Shown in pieces: positions 48,001 to 57,075 of a stretch of DNA of 64,000 nucleotides. The stretch comes from Symsagittifera roscoffensis (lineage: Eukaryota > Xenacoelomorpha > Acoela > Convolutidae), in assembly GCF_963678635.1 (NCBI RefSeq), contig NC_087069.1:28994776-29058775 (forward strand). Direction: 5' to 3'. The notes below the pieces were generated by a model. The model was not told the origin of the DNA, did no database searches, and was given only the letters and a program-made list of their open reading frames with translations. The position numbers were made by a program, and so were the translations under genes. Each line of letters starts with the position of its first letter. Position 1 is the stretch's first letter.

Positions 48001-49540
48001 ACCAGTTGGTTCTTGGTTATATTTTGGCGTTTTCCGTGAAGGTTGATACGCTCAAAAAGCGTCTTTCTTATTATTTTAATGAGTGCAATGAACTGACTGA
48101 CACCTACCAGTTGGTTCTTGGTTATATTTTGGCGTTTTCCGTGAAGGTTGATACGCTCAAAAAGCGTCTTTCTTATTATTTTAATGAGTGCAATGAACTG
48201 ACTGACACCTACCAGTTGGTTCTTGGTTATATTTTGGCGTTTTCCGTGAAGGTTGATACGCTCAAAAAGCGTCTTTCTTATTATTTTAATGAGTGCAATG
48301 AACTGACTGACACCTACCAGTTGGTTCTTGGTTATATTTTGGCGTTTTCCGTGAAGGTTGATACGCTCAAAAAGCGTCTTTCTTATTATTTTAATGAGTG
48401 CAATGAACTGACTGACACCTACCAGTTGGTTCTTGGTTATATTTTGGCGTTTTCCGTGAAGGTTGATACGCTCAAAAAGCGTCTTTCTTATTATTTTAAT
48501 GAGTGCAATGAACTGACTGACACCTACCAGTTGGTTCTTGGTTATATTTTGGCGTTTTCCGTGAAGGTTGATACGCTCAAAAAGCGTCTTTCTTATTATT
48601 TTAATGAGTGCAATGAACTGACTGACACCTACCAGTTGGTTCTTGGTTATATTTTGGCGTTTTCCGTGAAGGTTGATACGCTCAAAAAGCGTCTTTCTTA
48701 TTATTTTAATGAGTGCAATGAACTGACTGACACCTACCAGTTGGTTCTTGGTTATATTTTGGCGTTTTCCGTGAAGGTTGATACGCTCAAAAAGCGTCTT
48801 TCTTATTATTTTAATGAGTGCAATGAACTGACTGACACCTACCAGTTGGTTCTTGGTTATATTTTGGCGTTTTCCGTGAAGGTTGATACGCTCAAAAAGC
48901 GTCTTTCTTATTATTTTAATGAGTGCAATGAACTGACTGACACCTACCAGTTGGTTCTTGGTTATATTTTGGCGTTTTCCGTGAAGGTTGATACGCTCAA
49001 AAAGCGTCTTTCTTATTATTTTAATGAGTGCAATGAACTGACTGACACCTACCAGTTGGTTCTTGGTTATATTTTGGCGTTTTCCGTGAAGGTTGATACG
49101 CTCAAAAAGCGTCTTTCTTATTATTTTAATGAGTGCAATGAACTGACTGACACCTACCAGTTGGTTCTTGGTTATATTTTTGGCGTTTTCCGTGAAGGTT
49201 GATACGCTCAAAAAGCGTCTTTCTTATTATTTTAATGAGTGCAATGAACTGACTGACACCTACCAGTTGGTTCTTGGTTATATTTTGGCGTTTTCCGTGA
49301 AGGTTGATACGCTCAAAAAGCGTCTTTCTTATTATTTTAATGAGTGCAATGAACTGACTGACACCTACCAGTTGGTTCTTGGTTATATTTTGGCGTTTTC
49401 CGTGAAGGTTGATACGCTCAAAAAGCGTCTTTCTTATTATTTTAATGAGTGCAATGAACTGACTGACACCTACCAGTTGGTTCTTGGTTATATTTTTGGC
49501 GTTTTCCGTGAAGGTTGATACGCTCAAAAAGCGTCTTGTC
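45021..49540. repeat. 105-bp minisatellite, long array (about 43 units)
   Basis: About 43 head-to-tail units of 105 bases (four are 106). Each contains GTGCAATGAACTGACTGACA and a small hairpin, ACGCT-CAAAA-AGCGT. Divergence is almost nil: the only internal substitution I see is one A-to-G at about 47860. The 106-base variants occur only near the two ends (45186, 45396, 49176, 49491). As 105 is a multiple of three, all frames that lack a stop in one unit stay open, hence ORFs of about 1270-1290 codons on both strands. Flanks are TYW4 intron 2. Confidence 0.97.
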
Positions 49541-49789
49541 TTATTAATTTTCTCTAAACCATAGTTAGTTTTTCTTTAGCTGCATCAAAACTTTCCAAGA
49601 GTAGAGACTCAACGTGAATCCAAATGTGAATAAGGATGCAGACTAAAATACGAACTCCCACTAACTTTAATTTGATTATCTTATAGGGAATCAAATTTGT
49701 AGGAACTACTTCGTTCAATGGTGTACGTGGCGGATGATCATCGTGAACTAACCGCAAATTTTTTCCCTTGCTTTAAAGTCAAAATACGT
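49541..49789. other. Intronic sequence after the minisatellite
   Basis: Non-repetitive, AT-rich, no coding motif seen; the short minus-strand ORF (49757-49554) matches nothing. Confidence 0.45.
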
Positions 49790-49970
49790 AGTGAAATAAT
49801 TGGTCCTGATTTTTTTTTTCAGTAGTCGCGCTCGAGTTTGTTTTTCGCGGTTTGACTTTTGTTTTGCGGTTGCTATTTTGATTTTTTTAGGCTCAGTTCA
49901 TTGGCATTGTTAAAAGACAAACTCGAACAGCAAAAGTGAAAAGGTCACGAAAAGCGTTATAGGCTTCTAA
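49790..49970 (+). repeat. T-rich interspersed repeat family, copy 3 (partial)
   Basis: Shows ACGTAGTGAAATAATTGG, TTTTTTTTTCAG, TTCGCGGTTTGACTTT, then CGAACAGCAAAAGTGAAAAG and GTCACGAAAA, all in family order. Lacks the TATATAGG block. Ends about 110 bases before TYW4 Kelch exon c. Confidence 0.55.
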
Positions 49971-50082
49971 TTTCGGATGTGGAATTTAGTTTTCAGATAT
50001 CCTTAATTTTCGGATAAGTTTATGTAAAAATAGTGATTTTGTATTTTTTACTGATTTCATTTTCACAGTGGTTTCTGTTTAG

Positions 50083-50612
50083 ACTGTATATTGCTGGTGG
50101 TTTCGGGAAAACATCTGACAAGAAAGTGGAGCAAAAGATGGGTGGATTGCGTTTACTTTTAACTTACGAAGTCAAGGAGAAATCTATGAAGAAAGTGGGC
50201 CAACTGAAAAACGCATCCATTCAGCGACTTAACTCAACTATGGATCTCTGTGGGAAAACTATTGTGATATTTGGCGGCAAAGAAGGTTCTAGAATACTGA
50301 ATGACCTCATAACGATAAACACGGAAACATCAGCTATCAGTTTGCATCAGTCTAAAATATGGAAAATATTCCCGCAGTCAAGATACAGACATGCAAGTGG
50401 GGTTTATTCACGCCCAATTGCGCATGGAGATGCTAACGAGCCTTTAGTTTATATAGACGGTGGGAGGAATTTTACAAAGTGTTTCAGTGATAGCTTTTGT
50501 TACAACCCTGAAAAGGACAGATGGACCAAAGTGAGAATGCATGGCGATACTTTGCCATCTCGCCATTCTCATTCATTGTGTTCCAAAAACGAATACTCCT
50601 TCTACTTAACAG
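50083..50612 (+). CDS. TYW4: TYW4/LCMT2-like protein, Kelch exon c
   Basis: Opens with LYIAGGFGKTSDKK, whose G-G turn marks the first Kelch blade, then KTIVIFGGKEGSRILNDLIT (blade 2) and VYIDGGRN with CYNPEKDRWTKV (blade 3; the paired G-G and W are typical). RHASG and RHSHS match the R-x-x-H turn between blades. I choose AG 50081-50082 as acceptor since it joins exon b in phase 2 and gives SANK-LYIAGG; the upstream AG at 50067-50068 would shift the frame. The end is awkward: no GT donor fits the phase required by the next exon. Ending at 50612 (intron starting GAGAGT) gives YLTG-GLIND, a perfect Kelch blade. Confidence 0.8.
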
Positions 50613-50654
50613 GAGAGTGCTGATTGATGAGCATTGAAATTTACGACCTTCATA

Positions 50655-51600
50655 TTTTTTTTTCAAATTGCTACAGTGCTGATTTAAATTATCCGGACAA
50701 AACGAACCTAACTTCAATTTTCAAACGCGTTTTTCTCAATTTGGGTTAAGATTAAACAAAAAGAAGAGAACAAAAGTTGCTTTGAGTTTCATCAGAATCA
50801 GGGGCGGATTTAGGGGGGGGGGGGTGGACGCCCCCTCCCCCTCAGGGATTCGACCCAAAAGGTACCCCTTTTGGTATTTTTTAAGACATCCGTTTTTGGC
50901 GGACCCGACCCTAAATTTTTTCTAAAAGCGCCTTTGGCGCCAATATATACTAATTTTGAGGGGGAGCGCGCGCCAAATAACGCAATTTTTCAATCACAAT
51001 TTTCCAAAAATGCCCAAAAACGCCATTTTGACCTATTTTTTTCAAAAAAAAAATACCCCAAAAATAGGCATTGGCTTTTTTCAATTAATCAAGAATTACG
51101 CTGAAATTTCTTTGTTTATCGATGAGAAATATATATCACAAGAAGCTTCTTACACCCCAATAAAGTTTTAGAAGAGTCAAAATTTCAAAACCTGTATAAG
51201 CGAAAATATTTAATCTTGATAGTCATGAAATATAATTTTTACTAATAAAATCCAAAATCTTTGCTTAAAAACAAATTTTAAACAATTTGCGCAAATTTTT
51301 CAAGATATAAGTTTTCTGAAGCTTTGTTCGGCTGTGTAAGAGAGCTTCTTATGATTCAAAGAAGTTTCAGCGTAATTCTTGATAAATTGATAAAAGCCAA
51401 ACTGACCCATTTTTAGGGTAAAATTTTAGTTGAGAATTTCGGAGAAAAAATTGCACCGTATTAATTCTGATGAAATTCTAAGCAACTTTTGGTTCTCTTC
51501 ACTTTTTGTCTAAACTTAACCCAATTTGAGAAAAACGCGTTCGAAAATTCAAGTTTTGTCCGGATACTTAAAATCAGCACTATATCAATTTCCAATTCAT
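50655..51600. mobile_element. Foldback/long-inverted-repeat element filling TYW4 intron 3
   Basis: The left arm (50655-50800 and about 51055-51176) is the reverse complement of the right arm (about 51305-51600). Outer parts share GTGCTGATTT, ATCCGGACAAAAC, AACGCGTTTTTCTC, TTGGGTTAAG and TTTCATCAGAAT; inner parts share AATCAAGAATTACGCTGAAA and AGAAGCTTCTTACAC-like sequence. The spacer near 51180-51300 is short and AT-rich. The left arm is interrupted by a G-run MITE. No ORF. Arms of several hundred bases would form a large hairpin in RNA. Confidence 0.75.
50801..51055. mobile_element. G-run MITE nested in the foldback element
   Basis: Starts CAGGGGCGGATTTAGG with a 12-G run, then CCTCAGGGATTCGACCC, CCTTTGGCGCC and GGGGGAGCGCGCGCCAAA. 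It interrupts the foldback's left arm exactly after CATCAGAAT, while the right arm continues through the uninterrupted sequence, so this insertion came later. The right MITE end is uncertain. Confidence 0.65.
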
Positions 51601-51879
51601 CAATCAATTCAGATACCTAACTTGGTTTTGCATTCTCATAAAGATTGTCTAAAAACGGTATTGACGCTGTTTAAAGAGTCCGTGAAATAACTAAAAGTCT
51701 CTTGCATGCAGTGGTGAAAAGATTTGATTCTTTCCAATAAATTGCGTAAATATTTGAACAAATTTTTTCAAGTATTATGATTTGATATGAAAGTTGACAT
51801 TTTTTTTTCTGATTATCAATATTTTGAATCTTCTACATTTAAATTCTGAAATTAAATATTAAATGCTCATTGATTGTAG

Positions 51880-52385
51880 GAGGATTAATAAACGATTCGG
51901 AGTTTCAAATAAACACTTCGCTGTACGTTCTGGAATTTGCGGATCCTTTCCAGTGTTTAGTGTCAGTGAAAAGCAGACATTTACCGCCTGTCTTTGGACA
52001 CACCTCACATGTTTACAAGTGCTCGAAAACAAGTACAGTTTGGCTTCTTATGGTCGGAGGTATAGTACCATATTGTCCGTACAGTTTAATTACAATGTTC
52101 GATTTGTCAGCATTGAATGTGAAGACTCAAGTCAGAGTGGGTGGCGATTGTCTAATGTCGAATCATTCCAGTCACATTTTTGAGGACAATTTGTGGATTA
52201 TTGGCGGCGGTGGGTTTATGGCTAATTTTGGAACATTTTTCAACAATAAAATCAAGTGTTACAAAATGGACGCTATTTTGGAGGCCACTAAAAATGCGCC
52301 GCTTTTTCCGGCCATGGACGGAAGCGAGCATAAGGGACGAATGGAGAAAAAGTTAGACAAATCTAAAATAGGTTTAGACAATTGA
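51880..52385 (+). CDS. TYW4: TYW4/LCMT2-like protein, C-terminal Kelch exon d
   Basis: Acceptor TTGTAG ends at 51879; the exon continues the Kelch domain as GLINDSEFQINTSLYVLEF, then VWLLMVGGIVPYCPYSLITM and LWIIGGGGFMANFGTFFNNK, each with the G-G turn, and ends LDKSKIGLDN with TGA at 52383-52385. At least six blade-like repeats are visible over exons c and d. No JmjC domain follows, unlike yeast Tyw4/Ppm2, as in animal LCMT2. No AATAAA was seen in the next 300 bases. Confidence 0.8.
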
Positions 52386-52861
52386 AGGCCCATTTTTCTA
52401 CATCCCACACCTTTCAAGTTATCTATTTATACTTGCGGAGTAAATAATGTTTTTACTACTTTTTATTTTTCCCAACCATTAGTGCAAACATTAGTGCTAC
52501 TTTCGTTTCGTGGCCCTTTTGCCGCAGAAAACATTGGCAGTTTAGTTGTCTATGCTTTGACTTTCGAGTTAACACCGTTGATGCATTTTTACTCATCAAT
52601 TGAATCGAAACAGCTTTTTCTTCTATAACAGTACAATAATAGAAATTCTTTTTCAGAAATTTTCCAACTCAACTTATTTTGCGAAATTTTTGAAATGCAT
52701 GTTTTATACAATTCAGTTTTATATTTTCCATCTCATTACATTCAAAGTTTTTCCATTTTTTACATGAAATGATAATTTATTGAAATGACAATTTGTTGCA
52801 CTGACAATTTATTAGCATCTGTAGCTGCCTTTCTCTCGAGGATAGTGTTACGAAACTTTCA

Positions 52862-52925
52862 AGGGCACGTGGCGCAGATGCGAGAGCATGAGACTCCAAC
52901 ACGAATCCGACCCAGCAAACGTCAT
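52862..52925 (+). repeat. tRNA-like (SINE-type) head
   Basis: GTGGCGCAGATGCG (52869-52882) fits an A box (TRGYNNARNNG) and ACACGAATCCGA (52899-52910) a degraded B box. It lies about 40 bases upstream of a T-rich family copy, which suggests it is that repeat's head. Confidence 0.5.
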
Positions 52926-52934
52926 AAAATTCAT

Positions 52935-53475
52935 TTTTTCATATTTGTTTCATACGTATTTTTATTGAGAGTAAAGAAAGTAGTGAAGACTCTTATATAG
53001 GTCATGGCGATTTTTTTGTTTTGTTTTCTGGAAAAGGTCTTAAAATTCTCTAATACGCTTAGATGTGCATTTATACGTTTATGCATTTATGAATGCTCTT
53101 AGGTATATATGCACTTTCTGAGTTCAATTGAAATTCATCTGCTGAAAGTTGCGTAAATAGCACTCTCCAAATACAACGTAGATAGAAATGGCGCAAAAAT
53201 TCGTGAACTATTTTAGTTTGGAAAGTGGAATTTAATTTAATAATTTCCAGCGGAATAAAAACTTTACCTGTTGATCTAGTTTTCTCAAGTTGGGTTAATT
53301 TTATCAAAAAAGCGCTAATCATAAATTGTTCTAGACATTCAAAGGGCATATATTTTTTCTATGAAATCCGAAAATTGAGATTTTTTCAACAGAGTCAGTG
53401 TATTTTTCTGTTTACTTGCGTTCATTACTCTTTCCCAATTGTCAGTTGGCTATGTTTTGTTTTTTAGTCTGCTTT
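52935..53475 (+). repeat. T-rich interspersed repeat family, copy 4 (longest)
   Basis: Has both ends of the family in one piece: GACTCTTATATAGGTCATGG near 52990 and, 280 bases on, CTAGTTTTCTCAAGTTGGG, CATTCAAAGGGCATATATTT, TTTCTGTTTACTTGCGTTC and TTGTCAGTTGGCTATG. With the tRNA-like head at 52862 the unit is about 610 bases. No coding. Confidence 0.65.
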
Positions 53476-54599
53476 TTATTATTTTCTCGCTTTTATTTGT
53501 GTAATTTAATATGGCCAAATGTAATAGATATTCACCATGCCAAGTTTCTTGACACTAGGGCAATTGAAAGTAGTTTTTCTGAATTGAAATTGAAAGGTGG
53601 TGAGGAAAATGGTAAAGAATCCAATTGACTAAAGCTCGAATAGACCGAGCTAATTAAACTGAGCAAACTACCTATTTCCCGAAATTTCTGCAGGCAAAAG
53701 CTACTTTCTCTGGCGTAATTAATGTCCAAGGTTGCTCAAATTTCCATCAGTAGCAAGTTATTCTATGCAATAAGTTTTGTCTATTCGAACTTCGCAACTT
53801 ATTATAATTGAGGAGCTTTTCAACTTGACCCATATCGTAAATAACAATATTTTGAACGGTTACGAAAGTGTATTTGTCACATCAACAGAAACTAAATCAG
53901 AAAGATTTGGATGTTGCGCTCACTCTCCACGTGGGTAAAAATATATTTGTGTTCGTGACTTCCCATGACTGGTGTACATTGAAATCAATTACTGTTATTT
54001 TCTCGTGAACACTTGTTCACAAGACTTATCTCCTGAGGTCTGGCGTTGGTTGGACTCAAAATAATACTAATTTTGAATACACAGTCACTTCGAAATTTGT
54101 TTACTATCTTGGATGTACAATTGCCAACTCGGAATCTGTACAATTTGCTCATTAATTTTTTTCCCTTTTTAAGGTTTATTCGGCTTAAAAGGATTCTGCG
54201 TATGTTACATCGGCTTAGTAGCCTCATATTGTGTCATCTGTCTGGCGAAATAAAATCTCAAGTTGAGAAAAAAAACTTTCTTGTGTCGAACTTTTTTATG
54301 TTCACGTTTCTTAGGACGTCATTTTTTCGGACCCAAGTATTATCGGTTTAGTTACCGTTTTGTGAATACTTGTATCATGTTAGGTTGAAACCGCCTATTA
54401 TTGTTCTTGATATGCTGTTTCATTCGAGACGAATCGTGATTTGAACATCTTGTGTTAAAAAGTGATGTATGTACTTTATGAGATCAAACTATCAATAGTT
54501 TCGGCTTCGCTTATTGCAGAGTGCCAAACCAAAAATCGGATTTGTAAAGACACTATTGCTGAAAATGAGTAACTTAATACACTTTTGCTTTGTGGTTGA
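53476..54599. other. Intergenic, nothing recognised
   Basis: AT-rich spacer between the TYW4-like gene and the next gene. May contain 5' exons or the promoter of the 54600 gene, but no coding motif is visible. Confidence 0.45.
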
Positions 54600-54834
54600 A
54601 TGTCCAATTATAAACTTACATCCAAACTAATTCTACTACAAAGTGTATCCTTGGTTGTCAGGTCTGCTAATGATGAGTATGCTGACTTCGAGCAGGAGTT
54701 GTATTTTGAGAAGAAGCAGGAGAACTTGAGCATCAGCAGAGTGTCATCTTCTCTCAGCGGGGCTCAGGGATCACCAACTGTGTCGCCAGCACCCCAGAAA
54801 ACAACAGACACAGCCCAAATAGATGGTCAAAAAG
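54600..54834 (+). CDS. Unrecognised Ser/Gln/Lys-rich protein, exon 1
   Basis: A frame from ATG at 54600 reads MSNYKLTSKLILLQSVSLVV and then an acidic, clearly more coding-like part (ANDEYADFEQELYFEKKQEN), a Ser-rich patch and a Pro/Thr-rich patch, ending at AAAG before donor GTTGGT (54835). Either the ATG is real and the first 22 residues are a weak signal-like segment, or the exon starts at 54662 after TTGTCAG and an earlier exon is missing; base composition favours the second. Phase 1 at the donor matches the next exon. No domain I know. Confidence 0.55.
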
Positions 54835-55512
54835 GTTGGTTGCATCTCGCTATCAGTAAGTTTTTTTCTATCTAGTTAAATAAAAGAAACGGATTTGAGT
54901 TACAAACTAGAAACCGGATTTTAAAAAATGAACAAGAACTTGTTGGCCAAGAAGCTTGGCTCCATACCAAGGCTACTAGCCGTCTAATCTATTAATTTAA
55001 TGTTTTCCCGCATTCTGAAGTGCTCGTGGACAAAATGGGGAAGGGGGTTGGTTAGTTGAAAAGGTTTTATACAAAGTTCAACCTGTCAGAGATGAAATGT
55101 TATCACATTGTATTGATGTGAGTTTATCATTTAATTTAAAATCATTTATAATGATTGTTACTTGGAGTTAATAATACGCAACACTGCTTGTAAAGTTTCT
55201 ATTTCTCTTGACTTTTAGTGTCGTCTGGTGAACATAACAGTTATTTGTGCATTCTTTAAGTTTTTGACTAGTCAAAATATAAATTTAGATGGAAGCTTTT
55301 TGATGAGATAGTTTTTCTATATTTAGTATCATTGTTAAGAAAAAAAAACATTAACTTTCTTGATTGTTCAGAGAAAAACATTTTGCGGGTTGGTTCTGTT
55401 GCTTTTTTTAAAATTATTTTTTTCTGTCTATGCAAAAAATATCATAGTAGATTATATTGAGAAAAAAACGTTGTATTTTGAATTATTGAATAAACAATGC
55501 TTTTTTCTTCAG

Positions 55513-55946
55513 GTGAGAAAAAGAGTGGAGCAGAAAGTGATGATGAGGGAACAGAGAATCTAGACATGAGGGAAACATCCCATCTGGAGAGACAGACTTC
55601 TTTCGCATCTTCAGAGCAAAATCCGAACCAGCGACAGCAGGAACAGACTAACAGTAAACAAAGAGTTAAAAAGGATAAAGATTTACACACATCTCTCAAA
55701 CAAGGCGAACAGAAAGGTCAGCAGCTAGAAGAGCCTGAAAATAGTCAAAATTATGCAGAGATGGAATTGCAAGAAGCCAGAACGCAGTTTCAGACGCCGC
55801 AAAGTGGAAAGAAAGAAAATAAAGGCCAACAAAGCGAAAAAGCTGTCAAATTGGCATCACTCGCGAATGCCAAAATTGGGAGCAAAGAAACTGTGAAAGC
55901 GAAAGGAAAACCAGTTGCAAAAAGCGAAGCAAAGAGCAAAAACTAA
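55513..55946 (+). CDS. Unrecognised Ser/Gln/Lys-rich protein, exon 2 and stop
   Basis: After a T-rich tract and TTCTTCAG (acceptor at 55512) the frame joins exon 1 exactly (K-G-E-K-K). It encodes about 144 residues with no hydrophobic core: SGAESDDEGTENLD, then Gln-rich NPNQRQQEQTNSKQR and a Lys/Ala-rich basic tail ending SEAKSKN and TAA. Such composition implies a disordered tail that could bind nucleic acid or partners; this is inference. ATTAAA at 56031-56036 may be the poly(A) signal, 85 bases past the stop. Function unknown. Confidence 0.7.
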
Positions 55947-56164
55947 GGTTTTGCGAACATATTGTAATAACAACTATAAAATGATACACTTGTAGATGTG
56001 AACAAAATGCAACAAAGCAAAAAAAGTTTCATTAAATATTTTATTCTTTCGGCTAAATATGAAATACTTGTAAGTGATCCCAATCCTTAGAATTAGCTTC
56101 TTTCTACGCCTCTTAAGCTTAATAGTAATTAGATTATTAGCAAGAGCCCACTTTATATTAAAAA

Positions 56165-56625
56165 AACAACGATGAACGTAGTTCAGGCTCTTCTATAGGT
56201 CGCTTCTATATGTTTTTATGTTTTGGTTTTTTAGGAAAACTCATAAAAGTTTATTCAGGCTCTAGTTTTTTGGGGTTTATGATTTTTTTAACTTTAGTTC
56301 ATTTATTTTTTTATTAAAATAATGGCTAACTCTACTATCGAACAGCAAAAGTGTAAAAGTCACGAAAAAGTGATTGAATTCTAGTTTGTAAGTGATTTTC
56401 AGATTTCCCAGCGAAACATAAAATTACCTATCGATCCAGTTTTTTTTTCAAATTCAGTTAATTTTACCAAAAAAATCTATCATAAATGTTCTTGAAACTC
56501 AACGAGCTTCAAGGTTATCCATTTTTTTCTTTGAAATTTGGAAGTTGAGTTTTTCAAAAAACAAGTCAGTTTTTTTTCTGTTTACTTGCGTTCATTGGCT
56601 CATTTAATTCATTGTTTAACCACGT
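56165..56625 (+). repeat. T-rich interspersed repeat family, copy 5
   Basis: GATGAACGTAGTTCAGG, CTCTTCTATAGGTCG, TTTTTTAGGAAAACTC, AATGGCTAACTCTACTATCG, AACAGCAAAAGTGTAAAAG and GTCACGAAAA, then GATCCAGTTTTTTTTTC and TTTCTGTTTACTTGCGTTC, all in order. Starts about 130 bases after the likely poly(A) signal of the 54600 gene. Confidence 0.65.
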
Positions 56626-56864
56626 GTTGTTGGCTTAGTGGCACGGGAAATACTTGAAGTTTGCCTAATTGTGGTGTTTATTTTTGTCTGTTTTTCTGTG
56701 ATTGAATTTTTCGTGTTTCAACTTTTTTAAGTGTTTTTTTTCCACTTAGTTATTTCCACCTGACTGACCATTTAGAAGCTTGCAGTGGTACGCTTTTGTT
56801 GTATCGCAAGTGATGGGAACCTCCTATTGGTCTCTGTATTTTAAGTTAAGTTAATTGACTTTGA

Positions 56865-57075
56865 AGGAAGGTAATTTCTACTATTGAACAGCAAGAATGC
56901 GAAGATCACGAAAAATAGTGTTCAACTTCCGAAAGTCTGTTTAGCTTTACATGTCTTAGCGGAGTGAATAGTTACCTATTGATCCTTTTTTCTCAAACTT
57001 GGTCAACTTTATCGACCAATTGTCAATCTTATATTGCTTTCAAAAAACAAGTCGGTATTTTTTTTTTTGGTTGGA
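56865..57075 (+). repeat. T-rich interspersed repeat family, copy 6 (partial)
   Basis: GGTAATTTCTACTATTGAAC, AGCAAGAATGCGAAGATCAC and GAAAAATAGTG, then ATTGATCCTTTTTTCTCAAA and ACAAGTCGGTATTTTTTTT match the second half of the family. More diverged than the others. Confidence 0.5.

Noticed and set aside
45345-49211. ORFs of 1288 codons (minus) and 1271 codons (+) with a 35-residue repeat, which look like a giant repeat protein
   Set aside because: They follow automatically from a 105-base unit that lacks stops in one frame per strand. Both strands are equally open, they lie inside an intron, and their ends are set by the 106-base variant units.
42091-49540. A CRISPR-like regular repeat array
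   Set aside because: Units are contiguous with no variable spacers, the unit is 105 bases, and the context is a eukaryotic intron. It is a minisatellite.
50069-50082. Acceptor TTTTCACAG at 50068 for TYW4 Kelch exon c
   Set aside because: A good-looking site, but it gives the wrong phase after exon b; the AG at 50081-50082 keeps the frame.
50868-51171. Two + strand ORFs (77 and 71 codons) in TYW4 intron 3 as alternative exons
   Set aside because: They lie within the G-run MITE and foldback arm and have no Kelch-like residues.
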